This document shows positions 33,517 to 42,391 of a stretch of 64,000 nucleotides of DNA, one piece after another. The translations under genes were made by a program, and so were the position numbers. Position 1 is the stretch's first letter. Each line of letters begins with the position of its first letter. The stretch is from NCBI RefSeq assembly GCF_900111925.1, contig NZ_FOKA01000003.1, positions 186,001 to 250,000 on the forward strand. Direction: 5' to 3'. A model generated the notes under the pieces. It was not told the DNA's origin and did not search any database. It worked only from the letters and a program-made list of their open reading frames with translations. The stretch is from Cellulomonas marina (GTDB lineage: Bacteria; Actinomycetota; Actinomycetes; Actinomycetales; Cellulomonadaceae).

Positions 33517-36500
33517 GAACAGCGCGCCCAGCGTCGAGCCGTCCTGCGTCGTCACCGTGAGCCGGTAGGTGCCCGGGGTGCTCGGCGTCCGCCACGTGTG
33601 GACGAAGTGCCCGGCCGCCGCGTCGTACCGCAGGCCCGTGGCCCCGGTGCCGACCGCCTCGACCTCGTCCGTCGGCGTCCCGCCCGGCACGGCGGCCCGG
33701 GCCACCGTCACCGAGGCGACGACCGCCGGGTCCACGAGCTCGAGGTCGCCCTGGAGGACCTCGAACCTCACCGGCACCGTGCTGCCGGCACGGGCGGTGT
33801 TCACCACGCCGCCCATGTCGACGGGGGCCGCGAACCCGACGATCGTCCACGGCCGGACCTCGAACGACCGCGAGACCGGGGCGGCGGCCAGCCACCCGTG
33901 GTCGCCGGCCTGCGTCGCGGTGACGGTGCACGTCCCGGCCCGCGTCGGGGTGACGGTGGTCCCCTCGACCGTGCACGCGCCCTCCGCCGTCAGCGTCACC
34001 GGCAGGCCGGACGACGACGAGGCCACCGCCTCGACCGACGCCGTCTCGCCGAAGAGCACGTCGCCCAGCGGCTCGAGCGACACCGTCTGCGCCTGCGGCA
34101 CCTGCTCGACGGTCAGCCAGCTCACCTGGATGTCGGGCGAGCGGGTGGGGGCGACCGTCACGGTGATCGTGCCGTCCGCGCCCACGACGACGCCCGGGTA
34201 GGCGTCCGCGACGGGCGTGGCGGTGAAGAGCTGCTGCTCGTCGACGACCTTGCCGTTGATGCTCACGCGGGCGGCGCGGTTGGCCTGCGGCCACGGGTCG
34301 TACCAGCCGGCGCGCACGGTGTAGGTGCCGGCGTCCAGGCCCGTGAACGTGTAGACGAGCGGCTGCTTGTCCCTCGCCCACCGCAGCGTCGTGTCGATCG
34401 TGCCCAGGGCGGTGCCCTCGGTGCCGCTCGCGCCGGTGAAGCCCCAGCGGGCGCCGGTCACGGGGTCGGTGCCGAGCGGCTGCTCGGGCGCGCTGTTGAG
34501 CAGCGGCCGGTCCGCCTGCGCGACGCCGACGAGCGCCGTCCAGTCCGCCGTCGCCGTCCCGCCCGCGTTCACCGCGTAGCGCAGCCCCGCCGGCACGACG
34601 AGCACCGACCGGGAGAAGGTCCGGCCGTCGGGCAGCGTGGCCCGCGCGGTGCGGACGCCGGGGGCGCCGATGCTCGCGGCGTCCCAGCGGACGGCCTGCG
34701 TCGTCGTCGTGCCGCCGCTCGTCACCTGCACCTGCGCCGGCAGCCCGGCCGTGTCGCCGAGCGTCACGTGGTCCGGCATCGTCACCGCGACGTCCCACGG
34801 CTCGTACGTCGGCAGGTCGCCGAGGTCCCACTCCGCGGGGTTCGTCAGCGACAGGTCACCGGCCTCGCCCGACAAGGTCACCGGCAGCCACACGTAGGGC
34901 GCGTTCGACAGGTCGTCGGGCGTCCAGCGGTCGCCCATGTAGACGAACTTCCCGCGGGCGGGGTCGATCGGGATGATCGACGTGCTCTGCGAGCGGAACG
35001 TGTTCTCCGCGCCGGCCCCGGTGATGGGGTTCCCGCGGTCGGTCCACGTGCCGAGGATGCTCGTCGCCGTCGCGTACCGCGCCGGGTTCGGGTCCCAGCC
35101 CGTCGCGCCCGAGGTCACGAGGTAGTACGTGCCGTCCTGCTTCATCATCGCCGGCGCCTCGCGCTGGGCGCAGGGCAGCGTGCGGACGAAGTCGACGCCC
35201 TGGACCGCGGTCTCCGGGGTGGCCGACAGGTACGTGTAGTCGCTGTTCAGCTTCGAGATGTACATCGTCCGGTTCTCCTCGGACGAGTAGATGATGTAGC
35301 CGGTGCCGTCGGTGTCGACGAAGAGGTTCATGTCGCGGGCCATGCCGCCGGCCGGGTCGAAGGCCGAGCCGGTACCGCACCACGGCACGGAGCCGCTGGG
35401 CACGCGGTTGAGCCGGTAGGAGTCGATCCACCGGAACGGGCCCGTGGGCGAGTCGGCGACCGCCACGCCCGCCTCGGCGCGCGCGTAGGTGGACGTCTGG
35501 TCCTTCGTCGCCGGGCCGTCGGAGTGGACCCACATGACCCACTTCTCGGTGACCTCGTTGTAGATGACCTTCGGGCGCTCGAGGATCGCGGGCGCGGCCC
35601 AGCCGTCGGTGCGCACGCGGTTCGTCGACAGGTCCCGCCAGACGACCTCGCGCTGCGCGTCGGTGTAGCCGCCGTAGAGCGCCGAGAAGTAGGGGTCGGA
35701 CGCGAACTGGTCCTGCGAGCTCATCGCGCGCAGCGCCAGGCCCTCGTCGGTCCAGTTGTAGAGGTCGCGCGAGGAGTAGACGTGCACGCCGGGGCTGTCG
35801 TAGTAGCCCTTGCTGCGGTCCTCGCCGTACCAGTACCAGATGCGCTCGCCGGCGGCGTCGGTCGCGGGGACCACCTGGCCCCCGTGGGCGTTGATGACGC
35901 GGCCCTGGTCGTCGAGCCAGGGCTGGCCGGGGCGGAAGGAGTCGTAGGTGACCACGGGCCGCAGGGCGGCGGTCGCACGCACGACGGCGTCGGAGGCGGC
36001 GGCCAGGGCGACGGCGTCGGTCGACCCGGCGTCGAGCAGGCGCTGCGCGGCGGCCAGCGCGGCGTCGAGGTCCGCCACGGAGTCGTCCGCGTACCCCGCG
36101 CGCTCGGTGGCGGTGAGCGTCGCGTCGGCGATCCGGGCGGCCAGCAGCTCCGGCGTCCACGTCGGCTTCGCCTTCACCACGACCCAGCTCACCAGCGGGT
36201 CGGCGTCGCGGCCGGTGCGGTTCGCGGGGCTGCCGACGGCCACGTCGAGCGTGCCGTCGCTGACGTCCACGGCGTACGTCTTGGCCAGCGGCGTGGTGCC
36301 GGTGGCGAACTGCTCGCGCACCGCGCCCTCGGTCACGGCGGTGACCGTGCGGCTGCCCCAGGCGCTGGGCACGGCGAACCCGAAGGTCACGTCGTAGGAC
36401 CCGGCGGGCACGTCGAAGGCGTAGGCCACCCGCCGCGACGGCAGCGAGGAGCCGGCGGGCTCGTCGTCGTAGAGCAGCGTGGCGGTCTTCTCGAGGCCGG

Positions 36501-36861
36501 CCGCGGTGCGCGGCACGGGGTTGGACGTCGCGTCGACGACGTAGCCCCAGCGGGTCCGGGTGCCCGGATCCTCGCCGAGCCGCTGGTCGGTCCGCGACTG
36601 GTACAGGCCCAGGTGGTCCCCGGCGGCCACGCCCCCGGTGTCTGTCGCGCCGGCGTTGGCGAAGTAGAGCGTGAAGTCGGCGGCGACGAGCGCCTCCGGC
36701 GTCAGCGCGGGGAAGGTGCTCGCGGCCACGGCGGGCGGCGCGGCGGCGGTGGTGAGGGCCAGGGCGGCCCCGAGCCCGGCGGCGACGAGGCCGGCGCGGC
36801 CCCGTCCTCGTCGTCCGGGCTGCGCCCCGGCGGGCGCGGCGTGCGGGGGTAGGACGTGCAT
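33505..36861 (-). CDS. secreted multidomain GH43-type glycosidase
   Basis: The 1118-residue protein has an N-terminal signal peptide (RRGRGRAGLVAAGLGAALALTTAAAPPAVA). A malectin/CBM-like domain (about 48-230) and a helical FIVAR-like linker follow. A five-bladed GH43-like domain (about 310-640) has PWLDDQGRVINAHGGQVV, IWYWYGEDRSKGYYDSPGVHVYSSRDLYNWTDEG, DMNLFVDTDGTGYIIYSSEENRTMYISKLN and QREAPAMMKQDGTYYLVTSGATGW. Then come a Big_4 domain, a second CBM-like domain and a PxKF-like C-terminus (VNTARAGSTVPVRFEVL). The GH43 type resembles exo-beta-1,3-galactanases, which would trim galactan side chains. Substrate is inferred. Confidence 0.88.
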   Translation of the reverse strand: MHVLPPHAAPAGAQPGRRGRGRAGLVAAGLGAALALTTAAAPPAVAASTFPALTPEALVAADFTLYFANAGATDTGGVAAGDHLGLYQSRTDQRLGEDPGTRTRWGYVVDATSNPVPRTAAGLEKTATLLYDDEPAGSSLPSRRVAYAFDVPAGSYDVTFGFAVPSAWGSRTVTAVTEGAVREQFATGTTPLAKTYAVDVSDGTLDVAVGSPANRTGRDADPLVSWVVVKAKPTWTPELLAARIADATLTATERAGYADDSVADLDAALAAAQRLLDAGSTDAVALAAASDAVVRATAALRPVVTYDSFRPGQPWLDDQGRVINAHGGQVVPATDAAGERIWYWYGEDRSKGYYDSPGVHVYSSRDLYNWTDEGLALRAMSSQDQFASDPYFSALYGGYTDAQREVVWRDLSTNRVRTDGWAAPAILERPKVIYNEVTEKWVMWVHSDGPATKDQTSTYARAEAGVAVADSPTGPFRWIDSYRLNRVPSGSVPWCGTGSAFDPAGGMARDMNLFVDTDGTGYIIYSSEENRTMYISKLNSDYTYLSATPETAVQGVDFVRTLPCAQREAPAMMKQDGTYYLVTSGATGWDPNPARYATATSILGTWTDRGNPITGAGAENTFRSQSTSIIPIDPARGKFVYMGDRWTPDDLSNAPYVWLPVTLSGEAGDLSLTNPAEWDLGDLPTYEPWDVAVTMPDHVTLGDTAGLPAQVQVTSGGTTTTQAVRWDAASIGAPGVRTARATLPDGRTFSRSVLVVPAGLRYAVNAGGTATADWTALVGVAQADRPLLNSAPEQPLGTDPVTGARWGFTGASGTEGTALGTIDTTLRWARDKQPLVYTFTGLDAGTYTVRAGWYDPWPQANRAARVSINGKVVDEQQLFTATPVADAYPGVVVGADGTITVTVAPTRSPDIQVSWLTVEQVPQAQTVSLEPLGDVLFGETASVEAVASSSSGLPVTLTAEGACTVEGTTVTPTRAGTCTVTATQAGDHGWLAAAPVSRSFEVRPWTIVGFAAPVDMGGVVNTARAGSTVPVRFEVLQGDLELVDPAVVASVTVARAAVPGGTPTDEVEAVGTGATGLRYDAAAGHFVHTWRTPSTPGTYRLTVTTQDGSTLGALFRLR

Positions 36862-36973
36862 GTGCGGTGGTGCTCCCTGTCGTCGTCGACGGTACGGGGC
36901 TCACACAAGCACCGCCGGCGAGCGGTTCCCACCGATCCGAACAGAGTCGAACACCCGACCCCCGCCGCCCGGC

Positions 36974-37483
36974 TCAGGGCAGCAGCGGCAGCCGCCCGAC
37001 GATCCTGTCGACGCGGTTGCGCGGCCCCACGACGCCGACCGCGAGAAGACCCAGATCCTCGCCCGTCGCGCCGGCCACCGCCGCGAGGTACTCGTCGTAG
37101 ACGCGGGTCGTCTGCGCCGCCTCGGGCATGTCCGCGACGAAGACGTCCGCCGCGGCCGCGGCCTTCGCGCGCAGGGCGACGAGCGCCGCCGCCGGGGCCA
37201 CCAGCACCGTGCACCCCGCCCATGGCAGCCCCGGGTGCACCGACCCGTCGGCGTCGCGGGCGTCCGGCCCCAGCAGCCCGGTCACGGCCCGGGAGGTGGC
37301 CGCCGCGACGCAGACGGCCGCGTTGACGGCGCGCCCGGGCGGCAGCTCCTCGGCGACCACGACGACCCACTTCAGGCGGGCGGACCGGGTCGGCTCCGCC
37401 GTCCGGATCTCGTCCGGGGCGAAGCCGACCGGGGTCCCGGTGATCGCCTGCTGATCTTCTGCGGTGACGTTCGTGCGTTCCAT
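36974..37483 (-). CDS. DUF2000 domain protein
   Basis: The 169-residue protein matches the DUF2000 pattern, with LKWVVVVAEELPPGRAVNAAVCVAAATSRAVTGLLGPD and a late MPEAAQTTRVYDEYLAAVAGATGEDLGLLAVGVVGPRNRVDRIVGRLPLL. Relatives have a peptidyl-tRNA-hydrolase-like fold with no known reaction. It is divergent from an Lrp/AsnC-type regulator 70 bases away, an arrangement that suggests the regulator controls it. Confidence 0.82.
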   Translation of the reverse strand: MERTNVTAEDQQAITGTPVGFAPDEIRTAEPTRSARLKWVVVVAEELPPGRAVNAAVCVAAATSRAVTGLLGPDARDADGSVHPGLPWAGCTVLVAPAAALVALRAKAAAAADVFVADMPEAAQTTRVYDEYLAAVAGATGEDLGLLAVGVVGPRNRVDRIVGRLPLLP

Positions 37484-37553
37484 GGTCCGGACGCTAGCGA
37501 TGTCCTCGCCCCGCTCGCCGTCGGGGCGAACGAACGACGCCTAGAGTGCCCGG

Positions 37554-38063
37554 ATGGCCCACCTCGACGAGATTGATGCGGCGATCCTGCGGGAGCTGCA
37601 GGCGGATGCTCGCCGGACCAACCGGGACGTCGCCGCCGCGGTCGGCATCGCACCCACCACCGCGCTCGAGCGCACGCGGTCGCTGCGGGACCGCGGCGTG
37701 ATCCGCGGCGCCACGCTCGACGTCGACCTCGCGAGCATCGGCCGCCCCGTGCAGGCCCTCGTGGCCGTGCGCATCCGGCCGCCCTCCCGCGCGCGGATCG
37801 AGGGCTTCCGGACCTGGGTCGCCGCCCTGCCCGAGGTCGTCGGCGTCTTCGTCACCAGCGGCACCGAGGACTTCCTCGTCCACGTCGCGGTCCCGGACAA
37901 CCAGCACCTCTACGCGTTCGTCATCGACCGCCTCACCGAGCGCCCGGAGATCGCCGACGTGCGCACGTCCGTCGTCTACGAGCACCTCCGCACGGCGGCG
38001 GTCGCACCGGCGCCGGATCCCGAGCGGGCGCCGCGCGGGCCGCAGGCGCGCCGGCGGCGCTAG
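37554..38063 (+). CDS. Lrp/AsnC-family transcriptional regulator
   Basis: The 169-residue protein has the N-terminal helix-turn-helix (LDEIDAAILRELQADARRTNRDVAAAVGIAPTTALERTRSLRDRGVIRGATLDVDL). The RAM effector domain includes VGVFVTSGTEDFLVHVAVPDNQHLYAFVIDRLTERPEIADVRTSVVYEHLR. Such regulators sense amino acids or related small molecules. Its TAG stop lies inside the 6-base target duplication of the adjacent insertion sequence, and the insertion left the coding sequence intact. Confidence 0.92.
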   Translation: MAHLDEIDAAILRELQADARRTNRDVAAAVGIAPTTALERTRSLRDRGVIRGATLDVDLASIGRPVQALVAVRIRPPSRARIEGFRTWVAALPEVVGVFVTSGTEDFLVHVAVPDNQHLYAFVIDRLTERPEIADVRTSVVYEHLRTAAVAPAPDPERAPRGPQARRRR

Positions 38064-39052
38064 GTGTACTGCCCAGGCAGGTTGGTCAACCTGGTGATCG
38101 GTGGGACCTTGCCGATCGCTGAGTGGGGCCGGTGGTGGTTGTACTGGTGGAGCCATCCTGGCAGGGCGGCGCGGCGGGCGGTCTCGGACTTGTAGTGCCG
38201 GGCGAAGGCCCAGCCGGCGGCCATGGTGCGGTGGAACCGTTCGATCTTGCCGTTGGTCTGCGGCCGGTACGGACGCGTCTTCTTCACGGTGATCGCGAGC
38301 TCGGCGCAGGCGTCGCGCCATGCGTGGGACTTGTAGGCCGACCCGTTGTCGGAGAGCACCCGCTCGACGCGCACGCCGCGGGCGGCGAACCAGACCACCG
38401 CCCGGCGCAGCACACCCACGGCGGTGGCCGCGGTCTCGTCGTCGTGGATCTCGGCGTAGGCCACCCGGGAGTGGTCGTCGATGACCGTGTGAACGAACGC
38501 GGTGCCCATCTTGGGGTCACGGTGCGCATTCTTCGGCTTCCCCGCAGTGGCAGCGCGGTGCCGCTTGCCCTGCTGGCGCCCGACGAAGCGCCACCCGCCG
38601 CCGTCGGGGATGTTGCCGAGCTTCTTGACGTCCACGTGCAGCATCGCCCCGGGGCGTTCGTGCTCGTAGCGGCGGATCGGCTCGCCGGTGCGGATGTCGA
38701 CGTGCGAGAGCCGGTTCAGCCGGCACCGCACCAGCACCGCGTGCACGGTCGAGGCCGCCATGCCCACCCGGGCGCCGATCTCGATCGGTGACAGTCGCTT
38801 CTTCCACCGCAGGTGCACCACCCGGCGGACTTGGTGCGGCGGGGTCCGATTCGCGACCCGGTACGGGCGGCTCGAGCGGTCGCTCATGCCCTCGGCCCCG
38901 GCCTGCCGGTACCGGTCAGCCCACCTCTTGGCGGTCGGCCAGGACACGTCGTACCGGCGGGCGGCCACCGCGACCGGCCAATCCTCCTCGACGATCAGAC
39001 GCGCCAACCGCAGACGCGCACGCGGAGTCAGAGCAGCGTTAGCGTGGGACAC
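38060..39052 (-). CDS. IS481-family transposase
   Basis: The GTG at 39052 starts VSHANAALTPRARLRLARLIVEEDWPVAVAARRYDVSWPTAKRWADRYRQ, the typical IS481 helix-turn-helix opening. The DDE residues are in MLHVDVKKLGNI, RVLSDNGSAYKS and NGKIERFHRTM, followed by LHQYNHHRPHSAIGKVPPITRL. Length is 330 residues. The frame runs out through the inverted repeat. The last Thr codon spans the element end, and the TAG stop (38060-38062) belongs to the host target duplication rather than to the element. Confidence 0.96.
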   Translation of the reverse strand: MSHANAALTPRARLRLARLIVEEDWPVAVAARRYDVSWPTAKRWADRYRQAGAEGMSDRSSRPYRVANRTPPHQVRRVVHLRWKKRLSPIEIGARVGMAASTVHAVLVRCRLNRLSHVDIRTGEPIRRYEHERPGAMLHVDVKKLGNIPDGGGWRFVGRQQGKRHRAATAGKPKNAHRDPKMGTAFVHTVIDDHSRVAYAEIHDDETAATAVGVLRRAVVWFAARGVRVERVLSDNGSAYKSHAWRDACAELAITVKKTRPYRPQTNGKIERFHRTMAAGWAFARHYKSETARRAALPGWLHQYNHHRPHSAIGKVPPITRLTNLPGQYT

Positions 39053-39174
39053 GAAGACCTCCTGGTCGTGGTGCGGAACGTCAGCAGCTCCACTCCACGA
39101 CCGGAGGTCTTCGTCGTCCACGACCGCTACCGCGTGTCGTCACACCCGCTCAACCAACCTGCCTGGGCAGTACA
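38065..39174 (-). mobile_element. IS481-family insertion sequence, complete
   Basis: The 1110-base element has perfect 22-base terminal inverted repeats starting TGTACTGCCCAGGCAGG at 38065-38086 and 39153-39174. It encodes one full-length DDE transposase on the minus strand. It is bounded by a 6-base direct repeat and shows no frameshift or internal stop, so it appears recent and possibly still active. Confidence 0.95.
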
Positions 39175-39194
39175 GCTAGGACGGGAGCCCGGCC

Positions 39195-39785
39195 TCAGAC
39201 CGGCCGGCGCTCCGCCCGGCGGGGCGGCCGGAGCCCGTCGAGGAGGACCTGCACGTGCCGCTCGACCCTCCCGTCGTCGTCCGCGACCGGCGCCAGCCCG
39301 GCCGCCAGGCCGAGCACGAGCAGCGGGATGTCGTCGGCGTCCACGTCCGGCCGGACGGCTCCCGCCGCACGGGCCCGGCGCAGCAGCAGCCCGACGGCCT
39401 CGTCCAGCTCGGCGGCCGGCCCCGGGTCGCGGGCGGCGCCGGGACCGGCCCCGGTCAGGGCGGCCCGGACGGCGTCGTCGTGCAGCACCCCGCGCACGAC
39501 GACGCCCACCACGCGCGCGAACCCCGCCGCCGGGTCGGGGTCGGCCCCACCCGCCCGGACGTCGGCCACCAGACGCCGGGTGCCCTCCTCCCCGAGCGCC
39601 GCCAGGAGCGCGTGCTGCGTCGGGAAGTGGCGGTAGGCGGTGCCGGTGCCGACGCCGGCCAGCCGGGCCAGGTCCTTCAGCGCCGGCAGCGGCGACCCGT
39701 CGCACACCTGCCGGCGGGCGACCTCGAGCAGGTGCGCCCGGTTGCGGGCGGCGTCGGACCGACGCGTGGCGCCGCCAGGCGCCAC
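39195..39785 (-). CDS. TetR-family transcriptional regulator
   Basis: The 196-residue protein has an N-terminal helix-turn-helix (RNRAHLLEVARRQVCDGSPLPALKDLARLAGVGTGTAYRHFPTQHALLAAL). A helical ligand domain with GLAAGLAPVADDDGRVERHVQVLLDGLRPP follows. It is divergent from, and directly abuts, a damaged short-chain dehydrogenase gene. TetR regulators of this type usually repress such a neighbour, but almost no intergenic sequence is left here for a promoter or operator. Confidence 0.9.
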   Translation of the reverse strand: MAPGGATRRSDAARNRAHLLEVARRQVCDGSPLPALKDLARLAGVGTGTAYRHFPTQHALLAALGEEGTRRLVADVRAGGADPDPAAGFARVVGVVVRGVLHDDAVRAALTGAGPGAARDPGPAAELDEAVGLLLRRARAAGAVRPDVDADDIPLLVLGLAAGLAPVADDDGRVERHVQVLLDGLRPPRRAERRPV

Positions 39786-40651
39786 GCCCTCGCCGGCCGC
39801 GCCCTGGTGACCGGTGCGTCCAGCGGGCTCGGGAGCTGCTCGCCGGCGCCCTCGCCGCCGCCGGTGCCCGCGTCGTCATGGCCGTCCGGTCCCCGGAGGA
39901 GGGGGCGGCCGTGCGCGACCGTCTGGCCCGCAGGGCCCCGCGCGACGCCCTCGAGCTGGCCCCGCTGGACGTCGCCGACCTCGACAGCGTCCGCCGTCTC
40001 GCCGCCGCGCTCGCCGGCCGCCGCATCGACGTCCTCGTCAACAACGCCGGGGTAGGGAACATCGACCGCAGCACGACGCCCCAGGGGTACGAGACCCAGC
40101 TGGCCACGAACCACCTCGGCCCGGCGCTGCTGGCGCGGCTGCTGCACGACGGGCTCGCCGCCTCGCCGGACCCCCGGGTCGTCACCACGGGGTCGAACAT
40201 GTACCGGCACGTGCCGGTCCGGCTGGGCCCGGAGGACCTGGACGGGCGTCGGCGCTACTCGCGCGGTGGCACCTACGCCCGGACGAAGACCCTGCACATG
40301 GTGTGGGCGGTCGAGCACGGGCGGCGGCTCGAGGCCGTCGGCTCTCCGGTGCGGTCGGTCGTCGCGCATCCCGGGATGGTGCGGACGCCGATGAACACCC
40401 GTCTCGAGCGCCGCCGTGACCGGGCCCTCGGGGCGGTGCTCGCCCGGCTGTGGCAGGCGCGCGAGCCCGAGGAGGGCGTCGTGCCGCTGCTGTGGGCCGC
40501 CACGTCGCCGGACGTCGACCCCTCACGCTTCGCCGGCCCGGGCACCACCGCGGACGGCACCGCCGTGCGCTCCGACCCGTTCCGGGCACCCGTCACGGAC
40601 CGCTCGCTGGCATCGTGGGTGTGGGACCGCACGGAGCAGCTGGTCGCCTGA
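39786..40651 (+). pseudogene. short-chain dehydrogenase/reductase, frameshifted and lacking a clear start
   Basis: The NAD(P)-binding motif LVTGASSGLG is read in one frame up to about 39833. The rest (ELLAGALAAAGARVVMAVRSPEEG, VLVNNAGVGN, ATNHLGPALL, VTTGSNMYR, SRGGTYARTKTLHMVW, VAHPGMVRTPMN) is read in another. Restoring one missing base in the GGGAG run at 39831-39835 gives exactly the normal 12-residue spacing between GLG and GA. No ATG or GTG with a ribosome-binding site precedes the motif, since it abuts the tetR start. The gene is probably inactive unless the indel is a sequencing error. Confidence 0.85.
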
Positions 40652-40682
40652 CCGGTGCGGGGGCACGCCCGCTGGCCGACGC

Positions 40683-41438
40683 TCAGCCGCCGACGCGCCA
40701 GGTCTGCAGCCGGCCGCACATGCCGTAGCGGCGCGGGCCGGGTACGGGGGCCAGGGCGCGCGCACCGGCGGCGGCCAGGTGCGGCGCCGCCCCGGCGACG
40801 AGGTCCGTCAGCGCGACGTCCGTCGCCCGGGCCCCGGCGCCGACGGAGGCCTCCCACACCTCGCGCCAGCGCGGCACCCGCGCGCGGACCAGCGCGACGG
40901 CGGCCGCGTGCAAGGGTGCCAGCGCCTCGGCCGCCCCGTGCCGGCCCACCGCGTCGAGCAGCTCGCCGTACCCCTCAAGGGCGAGGTCCCGCCGCCGACG
41001 GGCCGCCGCGGCCCGCCCCTCGTCGGGCGCCTCCGGCCCGGGCAGCGCGACGGCCGCCGCGTACGCCGCCGGGTCCGCCAGCACTGCCGCCGGGAACGTC
41101 AGCACGGCGTCGCCGGCCTCCGGGAGACCGGCGTTCGACATGAGCACGAGCACGTCGAGGTCCCCGTCGTTGACGGCCCGGTGCACGGTCCCCGGCGTGA
41201 AGGACACGACCGCCCCGGGGGCCAGCGCGTGCTCCCGGAACCCGTCCGCGCCGACGGTGTGCACCGCCCCCGCCCCGCCCAGCACGACGTAGGCCTCCGT
41301 GGACGCCAGGTGCAGGTGCGGCGACCCACTGCCGACGAGCCCGACGCCGTCGGGCGCCGGCCAGTCGTAGACGGCGAGCCGGCTCAGCGAGACACCGCCG
41401 GGCAGCGCGGGCCCGACCCCTGTCGGGCCCGTCGTCAC
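40683..41438 (-). CDS. cupin-domain protein
   Basis: The GTG at 41438 overlaps the stop of the upstream PmoA-like gene in a GTGA, giving 251 residues. The cupin barrel is seen in SPHLHLASTEAYVVLGGAGAVHTVG (HxH and E metal ligands) and LAPGAVVSFTPGTVHRAVNDGDLDVLVLMSNAGLPEAGD (the second His). The C-terminal 110 residues are helical and arginine-rich. It may be a sugar isomerase or a sensor-like accessory enzyme. It is the last gene of a leftward operon with oxidoreductase, PmoA-like and transporter genes. Confidence 0.8.
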   Translation of the reverse strand: MTTGPTGVGPALPGGVSLSRLAVYDWPAPDGVGLVGSGSPHLHLASTEAYVVLGGAGAVHTVGADGFREHALAPGAVVSFTPGTVHRAVNDGDLDVLVLMSNAGLPEAGDAVLTFPAAVLADPAAYAAAVALPGPEAPDEGRAAAARRRRDLALEGYGELLDAVGRHGAAEALAPLHAAAVALVRARVPRWREVWEASVGAGARATDVALTDLVAGAAPHLAAAGARALAPVPGPRRYGMCGRLQTWRVGG

Positions 41439-42391
41439 AGCACCGACCGGCCGAGGTCGGCGAGGGCCTGCGCGCCCGCGGCGTCGACCTCCCCGTCCGC
41501 GACGACGACGGCGTACGAGAACCGCAGCGTGCCCCTGGGCCGGAAGGGCACCTCCGACGAGAAGAACGGCGCCGGGTTGAGGCAGCCGAACCACTCCGTG
41601 CGCGCGAACCACTGCGGCGGGTGCGACGGGTTGTCCGCCCCGTCCACCATCACGACGCTCGACGAGCGGCCGACGTCGTCGTGCCGGCCGGTGAAGCCCA
41701 TCCACGGCGCGCGGGTCCCGCGGACCTCCTCGCCGCCCGCGAAACCCGGGGCGAGCACGGTCCCGCCGGTGAACGACCGCGGCCCGCGCCAGAACAGCCC
41801 GCCGTACCCGGCGTTCTCCCGGCCGCGGGTGGTCGGCGAGCCGATCGTCAGGTCCTCGTCCGACACGTTGGTCATCGCGGTGGTGAAGGTGAGCACCCAG
41901 GCGTCGGCACGGTCGGCGGGGACGACGACGCGCAGCGCCCGCTCCTCGTCGACCACGTGCTGCCCGTCCTGCGTGTGCCAGGCCAGCCGGTGCGCCAGCG
42001 CGGCGCCGTCCCCCGTCGCCTCCAGCGCGACGAGCGCCTGGTGGTCCATCGACCCGTCGTTGTCGAGCTGCCGGTAGCCCTCGCCGTGCACGTACGTCGG
42101 GCCGCCCCAGAAGTTGTGCTCCCCCACCACGGGCAGCGACCACGCGACGCCCTTGTGCCAGACGTGGTCGTGCGGGCGGAAGGCCGTGACGAGGTCGCCG
42201 CCCCGCGTGCGCACGGGGTGCAGGTAGGGCCGCGGGCTCTCGAGCTGCACGTCGTCGGGCACGTACACGTACCGGGCCAGCGTCACGTCCCCGGCGACGA
42301 AGGACACCGCCTCGCCCACCTCGTGCAGCACCCGGACCGGACCGCGCGGCTCCAGCCGGGGCAGCGCCCTCGTCGTGCCCGTCGTCGTCAC
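41435..42391 (-). CDS. PmoA-like protein (DUF6807)
   Basis: The 318-residue protein has GDVTLARYVYVPDDVQLESPRPYLHPVRTRGGDLVTAFRPHDHVWHKGVAWSLPVVGEHNFWGG, and later GYGGLFWRGPRSFTGG and APWMGFTGRHDD. This is typical of the PmoA/DUF6807 family found in sugar-catabolic clusters beside Gfo/Idh oxidoreductases. The biochemical role is unknown. It overlaps both neighbours by four bases, so it is translated with them. Confidence 0.85.
   Translation of the reverse strand: MTTTGTTRALPRLEPRGPVRVLHEVGEAVSFVAGDVTLARYVYVPDDVQLESPRPYLHPVRTRGGDLVTAFRPHDHVWHKGVAWSLPVVGEHNFWGGPTYVHGEGYRQLDNDGSMDHQALVALEATGDGAALAHRLAWHTQDGQHVVDEERALRVVVPADRADAWVLTFTTAMTNVSDEDLTIGSPTTRGRENAGYGGLFWRGPRSFTGGTVLAPGFAGGEEVRGTRAPWMGFTGRHDDVGRSSSVVMVDGADNPSHPPQWFARTEWFGCLNPAPFFSSEVPFRPRGTLRFSYAVVVADGEVDAAGAQALADLGRSVL

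Larger units (their letters stand above)
38059..39180. repeat. 6-base target-site duplication flanking the IS481-type element
   Basis: GCTAGG is present at 38059-38064 immediately left of the element and at 39175-39180 immediately right of it. Removing the element and one copy joins the lrp-type gene end to the 3' end of the tetR-type gene, so the element landed in a convergent intergenic gap. Confidence 0.9.
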
